39,420 bases of DNA, taken from positions 1-39,420 of the forward strand of contig JAOTWK010000001.1 of NCBI GenBank assembly GCA_029862935.1. The letters are read 5' to 3'. Below the pieces are notes generated by a model, which worked only from the letters and a program-made list of their open reading frames with translations, ran no database searches and was not told the origin of the DNA. Below are positions 1 to 8,131 of the stretch, piece by piece. Origin of the DNA: Gemmatimonadota bacterium. Lineage in GTDB: Bacteria; Gemmatimonadota; Gemmatimonadetes; Gemmatimonadales; GWC2-71-9. Position 1 is the first letter of the stretch. Every line of letters begins with the position of its first letter. Position numbers and translations under genes: made by a program.

Positions 1-239
1 ACACCCTCGAGCTCGCCGGTGCCCTTCTTGATGGCGCGCTCGATATTGTCTGCCGGCATGTTCTCGGCTTTGGCACCATCGATGGCCGTCCGCAAGCGGG
101 GGTTCCCGTCAGGATCGCCACCGCCGTCGCGAGCCGCCACGGTGATCTCTTTGATCAGCTTCGTGAACTTCGCACCGCGCTTGGCGTCAACGACCGCCTT
201 CTTGCGTTTGATCTGCTTCCACTTGTTGTGGCCGGCCAT
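1..239 (-). CDS. yebC: YebC/PmpR-family protein (N-terminal part, gene runs off the window)
   Basis: The first 79 residues are visible and begin [20 protein letters not shown], the hallmark start of the YebC/TACO1 family; [18 protein letters not shown] and [16 protein letters not shown] follow as expected. Family members are about 240-250 residues, so roughly two thirds lie beyond position 1. YebC proteins are described as DNA-binding regulators (PmpR) and, more recently, as ribosome-associated factors that help translation of proline-rich stretches; which role applies cannot be told from sequence. The ATG at 239 has a good ribosome site (GGGAG, 4 nt upstream). The gene is divergent from the lipoprotein at 351. 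Identification is secure. Confidence 0.96.
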   Translation of the reverse strand, partial: MAGHNKWKQIKRKKAVVDAKRGAKFTKLIKEITVAARDGGGDPDGNPRLRTAIDGAKAENMPADNIERAIKKGTGELEG

Positions 240-274
240 GCTTCTCCCTGGGGACGTGCTGAACGGAACCACCA

Positions 275-280
275 AATATA
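275..280 (-). promoter_or_regulatory. Possible -10 element for yebC
   Basis: On the minus strand this reads TATATT (TATATTTG with the next two bases), about 35 nt upstream of the yebC ATG, leaving a leader of roughly 30 nt. No convincing -35 hexamer sits 16-19 nt upstream. TATATTTG fits the -7 consensus TAnnTTTG known for Bacteroidota, and the same octamer occurs in the promoter at 32552-32579. Confidence 0.3.
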
Positions 281-312
281 CGGCCATCGCGAGCATCGCG
301 GGCACTGATCTC

Positions 313-341
313 TTGCCCATTGGGACCCGGACGACTACGCT
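313..341 (+). promoter_or_regulatory. Candidate promoter of the lipoprotein/permease pair
   Basis: TTGCCC, a 17-bp spacer and TACGCT form a weak sigma70-like promoter. Transcription would start around 347-349, essentially at the ATG at 351, so the message would be leaderless or nearly so. That agrees with the lack of a Shine-Dalgarno sequence before this ATG. Confidence 0.33.
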
Positions 342-350
342 TTCGCTCGT

Positions 351-785
351 ATGCGGAATCTTGGATCTGTTCTTGAGCGCATCTCGGTGGGCTTGCCGCT
401 GATCGCATTGACCATGCTGGCGTGTGGGCAGGACGCGCCTCCGCCGACCGAGCGACCCGGTCAGGATGTGATGCGCGGAGCTCCGATCTACCTCCCCTCG
501 CGAGCAGTCGAGCAGCGTACCAGTGCAGATGCTGCGGAGAATGAGTTCCGCTCGCCGGATCCGGTCGCGATAGTTGCCGATTGGTACCGAGATCGGGTCG
601 ACGCCATGGGGTGGGACCTGATCGGTGACGCTCCAAGTTCGGATGGTGGCGTCGTGTTGCATGTGGAACGTGAGGGCCCGCCGCTGTGGATCGTGATTCG
701 CCCTGCGCAGAGCGGCGAGGGTACGGTCTTCAGCCTCATCGGTGCGGTGCCCCGCCGATCTGAAGCGACGGACTCGGGTCCGTAA
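351..785 (+). CDS. Small lipoprotein of unknown function
   Basis: A 144-residue protein with a lipoprotein signal peptide: a hydrophobic stretch ([11 protein letters not shown]) ends in the lipobox LACG, so Cys25 would be lipidated. A Pro-rich linker follows, then a small globular domain from about residue 55 to 135 containing [21 protein letters not shown] and a predicted beta-rich end. The pattern of a displaced-residue 'WYRDRV..MGW' helix recalls small alpha/beta domains found in many uncharacterised lipoproteins, but I cannot name a family. The ATG lacks a ribosome-binding site and may be translated from a leaderless message. The EamA permease starts 15 bp downstream on the same strand, so the two are probably co-transcribed. 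Confidence 0.75.
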   Translation: MRNLGSVLERISVGLPLIALTMLACGQDAPPPTERPGQDVMRGAPIYLPSRAVEQRTSADAAENEFRSPDPVAIVADWYRDRVDAMGWDLIGDAPSSDGGVVLHVEREGPPLWIVIRPAQSGEGTVFSLIGAVPRRSEATDSGP

Positions 786-800
786 GCCGGCGCCCGCCGG

Positions 801-1730
801 ATGACCCAGCTGACCGGTCGGGTCCTCGCTGCCTATCTCACGGTTTGCCTCATCTGGGGATCCACGTATCTCGCGATTCGCATCGGGGTGGAGCATCTGC
901 CGCCGGCCATCTTCGGCGGTATTCGCTTTCTGACAGCGGGCTTGGTCTTGCTCGGAGTGGCCCTCGTACTGGGCCGACGACTCCCCCGACGCCGGAGCGA
1001 TTGGACGACTGCAGCCATCGTCGGCGTGCTGCTGCTGGGTATCGGCAATGGACTGGTGATTTGGGCTGAGCAGTTCGTCGAGTCAAGCGTTGCGGCGATC
1101 TTGGTGGTGACAGGAGCCCTGTGGATGGCTGTCCTGGATGCCGTGATTCCCGGAAGTGAGTCGCGACCGACCTGGCGACAGTTCGCGGCGTTGCTGCTCG
1201 GGTTCGCGGGTACCGTATGGCTCGTGGGATCGAGCGTCGTGGGGTTGACGGAGGGAGGTGTACTCGGTCCGCTAGCAGTCGTGGCGGCGTCCTTTTCCTG
1301 GGCACTTGGCTCGATCTACTCCAAGCGCCATCCTGTCGAGACCGCACCGTACGTGCATGCGGCGCTGCAGATGCTGGCCGGCGGTGCCCTCCTCGCTGCC
1401 GTGGGGCTCGTGCAGGGCGAGGCGGGGCGTGTAGAGGTCTCGCGGCCGGGGCTGGGCGCGCTGCTGTACCTCATCGTGTTCGGGTCCATCGTAGCGTACA
1501 CCGCGTATGTGTACCTCCTGAAACACGCCGTCCCCTCATTCATCGGCACGCATGTCTACGTGAACACGATCGTGGCGGTGCTGCTCGGGTGGGCCATCCT
1601 GAGCGAACAGGTGACGGTGCGAACATTCCTCGCGATGAGCGTGATCCTGGTGTCTGTGGTGTGGGTACGGCGGGAAACTCGGCTCAGCATCAGGAAAGCG
1701 CTACCGCTAGCGGCGGAGGAACCAGCGTAG
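801..1730 (+). CDS. EamA-family (drug/metabolite) transporter
   Basis: A 309-residue membrane protein with about ten hydrophobic segments, arranged as two repeated EamA domains (roughly residues 10-145 and 155-290). Typical features are [19 protein letters not shown] in helix 1, [11 protein letters not shown] in helix 2 and the second-repeat end [21 protein letters not shown]. The family exports amino acids, metabolites or drugs across the inner membrane; the closest style is YedA/RhaT-like proteins, but the substrate cannot be inferred. The start ATG has no obvious Shine-Dalgarno sequence and lies 15 bp after the lipoprotein stop, suggesting an operon. The gene converges on the DnaB-like gene at 1777 across a 46-bp pyrimidine/purine-biased gap with no intrinsic terminator. 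Confidence 0.9.
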   Translation: MTQLTGRVLAAYLTVCLIWGSTYLAIRIGVEHLPPAIFGGIRFLTAGLVLLGVALVLGRRLPRRRSDWTTAAIVGVLLLGIGNGLVIWAEQFVESSVAAILVVTGALWMAVLDAVIPGSESRPTWRQFAALLLGFAGTVWLVGSSVVGLTEGGVLGPLAVVAASFSWALGSIYSKRHPVETAPYVHAALQMLAGGALLAAVGLVQGEAGRVEVSRPGLGALLYLIVFGSIVAYTAYVYLLKHAVPSFIGTHVYVNTIVAVLLGWAILSEQVTVRTFLAMSVILVSVVWVRRETRLSIRKALPLAAEEPA

Positions 1731-1776
1731 GAATCTCAGAGGTGGGGAGGACCCTCTGCCCCTCCTGCCCCTCAAC

Positions 1777-2637
1777 CTAGGCCGGATCCAACATGTCCTC
1801 GAAGCGGAGCCATTGCTGGTAGAAGTAGAGATCGATGAAGCCCGCGGGGCCGTTGCGGTTCTTGGCGAGAATCAACTCCGTCGCGCCTTCGACCCCGCCC
1901 CCGGGCCGGTACATCTCTTCGCGATAGACCGCCAGCACGACGTCCGCATGCTGCTTGACGGCTCCCAACGCGCCGAAATCGTTCAGCGTGGGACGAGGAT
2001 CGGTTCGCTCTGCCGCGTGTCGCGGGAGTTGGGCGACAGCGAGACAGACGATCTGTTGGTCCAACGCGAGTGCCTTGAGGGCTCGAATGGCAGCGGCGGT
2101 GTCTTCCTCCAGTGTGCTGCGCGTGGCGGGGGGCGGTAGCAGCTGCAAGTAGTCGACGATCAACATTGCGGGCCGTTCATGCCATACCGGTGCCAACACC
2201 TCGTCGAAGTCCCTGCCGACCACGGGATGGATGTGGAGATCCAGATCCTTGAGCCGGAGGGCGGCTGCGCCGACTTCCGATCGTTGCGTATCGCTGAGCG
2301 TTGCCCCGCGCACGGCGTCGACGGTGACGCGGGCTTCGATCGCCAGCGCTCGTTCCATCAGTCGGTCCTCATCCATCTCTCCGGAAAAGAGTGAGACCCG
2401 ATAGCCGCTTCGAGCAGCGCGCAGCGCAATGGCGAGGGCGAGCGCCGACTTCCCGGCACCGATGTCGCCACCGAGCACTACCAAATCTCGACGCCGGAAT
2501 CCACCCCCCAAGAGCCTGTCGAGCGACTGGAAGCCGCTGACAACGGTGTCAGGCGGGGTTTGGCCAGGCTCCAATCCGTCGACCTGTTGCACCAGGCTAG
2601 CGAGAGAATCTCGCGGAATCCTGCGTGGGGCGCTCAT
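1777..2637 (-). CDS. Stand-alone DnaB-type RecA-fold ATPase (DnaB C-terminal domain only)
   Basis: This 286-residue protein matches the C-terminal ATPase domain of the replicative helicase DnaB: a lead-in SGFQSLDRLLGGGFRRRDLV, Walker A GDIGAGKS, the FSGEMDEDRLMERALA segment, Walker B MLIVDYLQLL, a sensor-like VAQLPRHAAERTDPRPTLND and the DnaB-like finish VYREEMY...LAKNRNGPAG. It has no N-terminal primase-interaction domain or long linker, unlike the about 450-residue DnaB. It may be a hexameric helicase or regulatory paralogue, or a KaiC/RadA-like ATPase; being a truncated dnaB is less likely because its start is translationally coupled to the upstream gene. The ATG overlaps the stop of the upstream 134-residue gene by 4 bp (ATGA). 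Confidence 0.82.
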   Translation of the reverse strand: MSAPRRIPRDSLASLVQQVDGLEPGQTPPDTVVSGFQSLDRLLGGGFRRRDLVVLGGDIGAGKSALALAIALRAARSGYRVSLFSGEMDEDRLMERALAIEARVTVDAVRGATLSDTQRSEVGAAALRLKDLDLHIHPVVGRDFDEVLAPVWHERPAMLIVDYLQLLPPPATRSTLEEDTAAAIRALKALALDQQIVCLAVAQLPRHAAERTDPRPTLNDFGALGAVKQHADVVLAVYREEMYRPGGGVEGATELILAKNRNGPAGFIDLYFYQQWLRFEDMLDPA

Positions 2638-3038
2638 GCGGGACTACGGTCGCGGTGGGCACGCATGGCCCGTTGGGATGCGCGTGAGGCAAACAGGACG
2701 ATGTCGCCGGCCGTCGCCCCGAGAGCCTCACGGGTAGGCGCGGCCATTTGACGCAGTGCAACAACTACGCGGTTTGGGTGCGTCGTCTTGAGCTCGCGCA
2801 CCGATCCGGGAAAGGCGCGTCGCAGCGGTGCCGGGAGCGACAGACTGGCGAGGCGTCGTTCGAGACCGTCAAGCCGTCGTGCCTGTGCCGTGTCGCTCAG
2901 GGGTGCGGGCGGCAGCGCGCCCTCGCATTGGCGTATGAGCAGCCAGAGGGCGAAGAGTCCATTTCGCTTTGGTCCCCGGGCCGCTTCGGCCATGTCGGCG
3001 AGGAGCCGGTCTTGGGCAGTGGACAAGTGATCGTGCAT
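2634..3038 (-). CDS. Hypothetical protein coupled to the DnaB-like ATPase
   Basis: A 134-residue, soluble, basic and Arg/Ala/Leu-rich protein starting MHDHLSTAQDRLLADMAEAA. It looks mostly alpha-helical, with an amphipathic segment around residues 60-85 and a basic tail (SRASQRAMRAHRDRS). I recognise no domain. The chosen ATG at 3038 has GAAGGA 5 nt upstream; the frame stays open further upstream but runs into the leader of the divergent gene and has no better start. Its stop overlaps the ATG of the DnaB-like gene by 4 bp, so the two are made together and may form a complex; a helicase loader or adaptor is one guess from context only. Confidence 0.7.
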   Translation of the reverse strand: MHDHLSTAQDRLLADMAEAARGPKRNGLFALWLLIRQCEGALPPAPLSDTAQARRLDGLERRLASLSLPAPLRRAFPGSVRELKTTHPNRVVVALRQMAAPTREALGATAGDIVLFASRASQRAMRAHRDRSPA

Positions 3039-3169
3039 CGGATTCCTTCGAGAATGTAGGGACCTCCGGGAGAGCCGGCCAGGGACTGCGGCGGCCTGAC
3101 GGCAGGGAGTATCTTGCGGAAGGCTCCAGTGGGCCCCGCATTCGACGTGATTGAGAAGGAGCAGCCAGC

Positions 3170-4738
3170 ATGCCTCGACCGAAGACGATTCTCTGGGTGG
3201 ATGACGAGATCGAATCGCTGGAGGCGCACATGCTGTTCCTCCGCGAGCAAGGCTACGCCGTGGAACAGGCTGCCCATGGCGACGACGCCATCGCCTTGCT
3301 CCAACGCCAGCCATATGGTTTGATCCTCCTCGACGAGCACTTGCCCGGACGTCGCGGTCTCGAACTTGTCACGGAGATTCGCGCCATCGATCCATCGGTC
3401 CCAGTTGTCATGGTGACGAAGAGTGAAGAAGCGGGGACGATGCACGAGGCGATCGGGATCGAGCTCGACGACTATCTGGTGAAGCCGGTCAATCCGCACC
3501 AGGTCTTGACGGTCGTCACGCGGCTCCTCAAGGGTGATCTCATCCGACAGCAACGCCTCGCACGGGACTTCGTGACACGGTTTCGCGAACTGGAACAGCG
3601 TCGTGGATCACGACTTGGGTGGCGCGAATGGATCGACCTTTCTGTCGAGGCGTCCCAGTGGGAGGCGCGGTTGGGGCAGAGTGATGAACCGGGGCTCGAG
3701 GACGCGCTGCGGGCGTTTCAGACGAGCCTGCACGACGACTTCGCGCGGTACATCGCGGAGCAGTATCCCAAATGGCTCGCCGACCCGCGGTCCGATCGGC
3801 CACCACTGTCCGTCGATGTCTGCAGCGAGTTCCTGCTGCCGCTGCTCAAGACGCACGGGCGTGTGCTCTTCGTCATCGTGGATTGTTTGCGCCTCGATCA
3901 GTGGGAGCTCTTGCGGCCCCTGGCGACCGATCTGTTCGACATCGAGGAGTCGTACTACTTCAGCATTCTGCCGTCCGCCACGCCGTTCTCGCGCAACGCC
4001 ATCTTCTCGGGGCTGTTTCCGACGGAGATCAAGTCACGACACCCCGAATGGTGGGGAGAACGGGACGACGAGAGCCTCAACGCACACGAAGCGGAGCTCT
4101 TGGTCGAGCAGATGAAAGACCTGGCCGGCGCAGATGTGCCGGTTCGCTACGAGAAGATCGCCACGGCGAACGAGGGGCAGGGTATGCTGCGACGCGTTCC
4201 GCAACACCTGTCGCAAGACGGCGTCACGGCGCTCGTATTCAACTTTGTGGACCAACTCACGCACGGCCGAGCCGAGAACGCGATTCTCTATGAAGTTGCC
4301 CGTGACTCTGGTGCCCTGCGTAGCCTGACGCGGACCTGGTTCGAGGATTCCGCCCTGTTTCGCTCGCTCAAAGAGGCCGAACGGCGGGGCGTTCCGGTCT
4401 TGCTGACGACGGACCACGGTTCGATCCACTGTCATACGCCGGCAACGGTCTACGCGAAACGCGATGCCACCGCCAACTTGCGGTACAAATTCGGTGAGGA
4501 CCTGCGGGCGGAGAAGGGGAGTGCTGCCCTCTCGGTAAGCGACCTTCCCCAATGGGGACTGCCGAAGATGAAGCTTGGCGTCCGTCTGCTCATGGCCACG
4601 GGGGACCACTTCTTCGTCTATCCCACCAAGCTGCGAGAGTACCAGTCCCGCTATCGCGGTGCGTTCCTGCATGGCGGCATCACCCCTGAGGAGATGATCC
4701 TTCCCATCGCGTTGCTGACCCCGCGCAAAGGGGGGTGA
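3170..4738 (+). CDS. porX: PorX-like response regulator with PglZ phosphatase domain
   Basis: The 522 residues comprise a CheY-like receiver (about 5-120), a helical linker and a C-terminal PglZ domain of the alkaline-phosphatase superfamily (about 210-515). The receiver keeps Asp11, Asp12, the phospho-acceptor Asp55, Thr83 and Lys105. The PglZ part has VIVDCLRLDQ (Asp238), a probable nucleophile Thr271 in SATPFSRN, Asp361/His365 in FVDQLTHGR and Asp415-His416 in TTDHGSIH, so all metal-site positions appear intact. Size and order match Bacteroidota PorX, which controls type IX secretion and hydrolyses cyclic oligonucleotides in vitro; no secretion genes or PorY kinase are present here, so the target is unknown. 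ATG follows a GAAGGAG site. It is the first gene of a four-gene coupled operon. Confidence 0.92.
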   Translation: MPRPKTILWVDDEIESLEAHMLFLREQGYAVEQAAHGDDAIALLQRQPYGLILLDEHLPGRRGLELVTEIRAIDPSVPVVMVTKSEEAGTMHEAIGIELDDYLVKPVNPHQVLTVVTRLLKGDLIRQQRLARDFVTRFRELEQRRGSRLGWREWIDLSVEASQWEARLGQSDEPGLEDALRAFQTSLHDDFARYIAEQYPKWLADPRSDRPPLSVDVCSEFLLPLLKTHGRVLFVIVDCLRLDQWELLRPLATDLFDIEESYYFSILPSATPFSRNAIFSGLFPTEIKSRHPEWWGERDDESLNAHEAELLVEQMKDLAGADVPVRYEKIATANEGQGMLRRVPQHLSQDGVTALVFNFVDQLTHGRAENAILYEVARDSGALRSLTRTWFEDSALFRSLKEAERRGVPVLLTTDHGSIHCHTPATVYAKRDATANLRYKFGEDLRAEKGSAALSVSDLPQWGLPKMKLGVRLLMATGDHFFVYPTKLREYQSRYRGAFLHGGITPEEMILPIALLTPRKGG

Positions 4739-6546
4739 TGAGCCGCTATCGACGGCTGCTCACCTATCTCGGTCCCTACCGTGCCGCGTTTGCGCTGAGT
4801 GTTGTCGCGTCGGTCGTGGCATCCGTGTTGGACGGGTTCACGCTCGCACTGCTCATCCCGTTTCTCCGCCTGCTGTTCGGTGGGACGGCGGGTCTGGCGG
4901 AGTCCCCCACTCTGGTAGAACGGGTCCTCGACCTCACAGTCGGGGGTCTCTTCGTCTCGGGTGACCCGGCGAGTGCGCTGCGCGCCGTGGTCTTGGTGAT
5001 TCTCGGTGCCGTCGCGGTCAAGAACGTCGCGGTCTACACGACGGGATACATCAGTCAGTATCTACAGGAGAGCGTCGCGCGAGACCTGCGGCTCATGCTA
5101 CACGCCCAGGTGCAGCGGCAGGGACTGGGCTACCTCCAGCGGATCAAGGGTGGGCAACTCCTGAGTCGCGTTGCGGCGGACACGGACCAGGCCAAGTGGG
5201 TTGTGAGTGCGGCGTTGGTCGCCGTGCTGCAGAACACCGTGCTCATCGGTGTCTATGTCGCGGTATTGCTGTCGCTCTCGTGGCAACTGTCGCTCGTCAC
5301 GCTCGCCGCGGCTCCCGTCACGGTGCTCCTTTTGCGACCCATCCTCAAACGGGTCCGCGTGCACTTTCGTCGGTCTCTCGACGATCGGGGAGAGCTCACG
5401 GCGGTCATGAGTGAGTCGATTGAGGGAGCGCGGCTCGTGAAGGCTCACGCAGCCGAACCCTATGAGCGGGCGCGGTTCGGGGAAGTGGTGGAGCACTATT
5501 TCAGGGGGATGCTGCGGGCACAGAAATTCGCCGTGATGGCAAGCCCGGTGAGTGAGACCATCGGTGCGGGTGTCATCGTTCTGCTGCTGCTCATTGGTTC
5601 TCAAGCCACGCTCGACGGTCAGGCGCTTCGTCCCGAAGTGTTCATCGCCTTCGTCGTGGTGTCACTGCGGCTGTTGCGACCCGCGAAGGCTCTGTCCCAG
5701 TTCCCTGCGTTGGCAGAGCAGGCCCTGGCAGCTGCGGATCGCATCTACGAGGTGCTCGACCGCCCACCCGACGACGTCGATCGAGCCGACGCAGCGACGT
5801 TCCCCGGTTTGCGCGACGCGATCCAGCTGCGCAATGTCTGGACTGCGTACGAAGAGGATGAATGGGTGCTGCGCGGCGTGGATCTCACGATCGAACGCGG
5901 GCAGGTCGTGGCGCTCGTAGGGCCGTCCGGCGCAGGCAAGTCGACTCTTGCCGATCTGCTCCCCCGCTTCGTCGAGGCTCGGCGCGGCGAGGTTCTCATC
6001 GACGGCGTGCCTATCACGCGCTACAGCCGTCGCTCGCTCCGTCGCTCGCTCGGGATCGTGGCACAACACACCGTGATTTTCAACGATACGGTTCGCAACA
6101 ACATTGCGTACGGTGAGCAGGCCAGCGCGACCCACGAGGCTGTCGTGCAGGCCGCGCAGGCCGCGCACGCGCAGGAGTTCATCGAGCGGCTTCCCCTCGG
6201 GTACGAAACGCGCTTGGGAGAGCGAGGAATGCGTCTCTCTGGTGGAGAGCGCCAGCGGATCGCGATCGCGCGGGCGCTCCTGCGGGATCCTCCGATCCTG
6301 ATTCTGGACGAAGCAACCTCCAACCTCGACCCCGAATCCGAGCGGCTGGTACAGGCTGCGATTGCGCGACTCCTGGAAGGCCGCACGGTGCTCGTGATAG
6401 CGCACCGCATGAGCACAGTCGCGCAGGCGGATGCGATCATCGTGCTCGACCGTGGCCGCGTCGTCGAACAAGGACGCCACGCCGACCTGATCACGGCTGG
6501 CGGACTCTACCAACGGCTGCACGTGCCGGAAGGCGTGGGCTTCTGA
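4738..6546 (+). CDS. MsbA-like ABC exporter (fused membrane and ATPase domains)
   Basis: A 602-residue half-transporter. An N-terminal six-helix exporter domain (about 15-320) precedes an ABC ATPase domain with Walker A GPSGAGKS (395-402), the Q-loop region IVAQHTVIFNDT, signature LSGGERQR (500-507), Walker B ending in Asp524-Glu525, and the switch His556. Homodimers of this type flip lipid A, other lipids or peptides across the inner membrane; the position effect with other genes does not settle the substrate. I take the ATG at 4738, which overlaps the porX stop by one base (TGATG); a GTG one codon earlier is also possible. Its own stop again overlaps the next start by one base, implying translational coupling. 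Confidence 0.93.
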   Translation: MSRYRRLLTYLGPYRAAFALSVVASVVASVLDGFTLALLIPFLRLLFGGTAGLAESPTLVERVLDLTVGGLFVSGDPASALRAVVLVILGAVAVKNVAVYTTGYISQYLQESVARDLRLMLHAQVQRQGLGYLQRIKGGQLLSRVAADTDQAKWVVSAALVAVLQNTVLIGVYVAVLLSLSWQLSLVTLAAAPVTVLLLRPILKRVRVHFRRSLDDRGELTAVMSESIEGARLVKAHAAEPYERARFGEVVEHYFRGMLRAQKFAVMASPVSETIGAGVIVLLLLIGSQATLDGQALRPEVFIAFVVVSLRLLRPAKALSQFPALAEQALAAADRIYEVLDRPPDDVDRADAATFPGLRDAIQLRNVWTAYEEDEWVLRGVDLTIERGQVVALVGPSGAGKSTLADLLPRFVEARRGEVLIDGVPITRYSRRSLRRSLGIVAQHTVIFNDTVRNNIAYGEQASATHEAVVQAAQAAHAQEFIERLPLGYETRLGERGMRLSGGERQRIAIARALLRDPPILILDEATSNLDPESERLVQAAIARLLEGRTVLVIAHRMSTVAQADAIIVLDRGRVVEQGRHADLITAGGLYQRLHVPEGVGF

Positions 6547-7712
6547 TGGCAGCGACCGGATCACCGATGGTCCACACGGTGCGCCGGCTGCGAAGTGCGG
6601 AGTTCGCTTGGACCGCAGAAGCGACGTATCTCAACAACGCGAGCATCGGTCCCCTGCCGGAACGCACTCGCCGCGTGCTGGACGACTTCTCGGCGCAGCG
6701 CACGGCGCCGCATCGCCTTTCGGATCGCGAGCTCCACGACATGCTCGCAACCACGAGGAAGACGATCGCACGCCTCCTCAATGCAGAGGTTGAGGAAATC
6801 GCGCTGTGCCCCAACACGAGCCTCGGCCTGAGCATCGCCGCAGGAGCGCTTCCGCTGGAACGAGGAGACACGGTACTGCTGTCCGATCGTGAGTTTCCCT
6901 CGAACGTCTATCCCTGGTTGCGACTGCGTGAGCGTGGCATGGCAGTCGAGTTGGCTCCAACCACCGACCTGGGGTGGCCCAATGAGGCATACCTGCTCGA
7001 ACGGCTGCGCGATCCCGCAGTGCGAGTGCTTGCCATCTCGTTTGTCCAATTCTCGAACGGATTCCGCGCGGATCTCGCACGCCTCGGCGAGCGATGCCGG
7101 GCCAACGGCACGTATCTGGTCGTGGACGCGATCCAGGGTTTGGGCCAATGCCCGCTCGACATCCGATCCGTTCCCGTCGACATGCTCGCGTCGGGTGGCC
7201 AGAAATGGTTGTTGTCCCCGTGGGGCTCGGGATTCCTGTACGTGCGCCGGGAGCTCGTGACTCGTCTCGATCCGCCAGTGCTCGGCTGGATGTCGTTTGA
7301 GGGAACGGATGACTTCACACATCTGACCCAGTACGACACGACCCTGCGAGGTGACGCCAGACGGTTCGAGGTTGCGACCCTGCCGTTCCAGGACATGCTC
7401 GGGATGGCGGAAAGCGTGAACCTGTTGCTGGACATCGGCATCGAACCGATTCAAGCGTATCTCGAGACACTCCGCCGACCGCTGTTCGATGCCGCCGCAC
7501 GGGGTGACATCGAGGTCATCTCCCCAATGGATGGCGTTCACGAGAGCGCAATCGTCTGCGTACGACTCCCCCACGTGGCAGAGGCGTATCACCGGCTGCG
7601 GCAGGCTGGCGTCGTGTGTGTGATGCGGGAGGGGGCCATTCGTCTCTCCCCACACTGTTACAACACGGTTGACGAAATGGAGAAGGTCGTCGAGCTCCTA
7701 CGAGGAAGGTGA
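6546..7712 (+). CDS. Class V aminotransferase fold PLP enzyme (cysteine desulfurase/epimerase-like)
   Basis: A 388-residue fold-type I PLP enzyme. Visible features are LNNASIGPLP near the start, a cofactor-phosphate loop around CPNTSLGLSI (about 88-98), Asp194 and Gln197 in VVDAIQGLG, and the Schiff-base Lys220 in SGGQKWLLSPWGSGF. The active-site Arg region near the end is recognisable as MREGAIRLSPHCYN. This pattern fits the selenocysteine lyase/isopenicillin N epimerase-like branch rather than IscS/NifS: I see no Cys-containing IscS-type loop, so a desulfurase role is uncertain. Start and stop overlap both neighbours by one base (TGATG), so it is co-translated with the ABC exporter and the HIT protein. 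Confidence 0.87.
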   Translation: MAATGSPMVHTVRRLRSAEFAWTAEATYLNNASIGPLPERTRRVLDDFSAQRTAPHRLSDRELHDMLATTRKTIARLLNAEVEEIALCPNTSLGLSIAAGALPLERGDTVLLSDREFPSNVYPWLRLRERGMAVELAPTTDLGWPNEAYLLERLRDPAVRVLAISFVQFSNGFRADLARLGERCRANGTYLVVDAIQGLGQCPLDIRSVPVDMLASGGQKWLLSPWGSGFLYVRRELVTRLDPPVLGWMSFEGTDDFTHLTQYDTTLRGDARRFEVATLPFQDMLGMAESVNLLLDIGIEPIQAYLETLRRPLFDAAARGDIEVISPMDGVHESAIVCVRLPHVAEAYHRLRQAGVVCVMREGAIRLSPHCYNTVDEMEKVVELLRGR

Positions 7713-8131
7713 TGGCCGAGTGCGTATTCTGTGACATCGTGCGCGGCAACCTGCCGCGCAGCCGGGTCTACGAAGATGGGGAGACGATGGCCTTTCTCGA
7801 TCTCCATCCGGTCCATGGCGGCCACACGCTCGTTGTGCCACGCACACATATCGACGACGTGGCCTCGTGTCCACCTGACCTGGCTGCCCAACTGTTCCGC
7901 GTCAGCGCGCATGTTGCTGATGGAATTGTCCGCGCGACGCGCGCGCAGGGGTTCAACATTTGGACGGCGAATGGGCGAGCCGCCGGGCAGGAGGTCTTCC
8001 ACCTGCACTTGCATGTGCTCCCCCGCTTCGAGGAGGATACGTTTGGACTGCGTTTTCCGAAGGGCTATCCCAGGGAAGCGAACCGTACCGAGTTGGATGC
8101 GATGGCAGAACGGATCAAAGCGCTGTTGTGA
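7712..8131 (+). CDS. HIT-family nucleotide hydrolase/transferase (HinT-like)
   Basis: A 139-residue protein with the N-terminal CVFCDIVRG motif, the HTLVVPRTHID segment and the histidine triad HLHLHVLPR (His97, His99, His101; His99 is the expected nucleophile). HIT proteins of this kind hydrolyse adenosine phosphoramidates or dinucleoside polyphosphates in the cytoplasm. Its ATG overlaps the aminotransferase stop by one base; a GTG one codon upstream is possible. The last 17 bp overlap the 3' end of tyrS on the other strand. The operon may couple a nucleotide-cleaving regulator (PorX-like) with a nucleotide-phosphoramidate hydrolase, but this link is only suggestive. Confidence 0.93.
   Translation: MAECVFCDIVRGNLPRSRVYEDGETMAFLDLHPVHGGHTLVVPRTHIDDVASCPPDLAAQLFRVSAHVADGIVRATRAQGFNIWTANGRAAGQEVFHLHLHVLPRFEEDTFGLRFPKGYPREANRTELDAMAERIKALL

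Noticed and set aside
187..636. Open frame on the minus strand across the yebC leader and lipoprotein gene
   Set aside because: It is antisense to a lipoprotein gene with a clear signal peptide, and its codons and composition are not protein-like.
1731..1776. Intrinsic terminator between the EamA and DnaB-like genes
   Set aside because: GAGG/CCTC pairings can be drawn but there is no T-run on either strand; it is a low-complexity tract.
3170..4738. PglZ protein as part of a BREX or Pgl phage-defence system
   Set aside because: The receiver-PglZ architecture is PorX-like, and no BREX genes (methylase, BrxC or Lon-like protease) are nearby.
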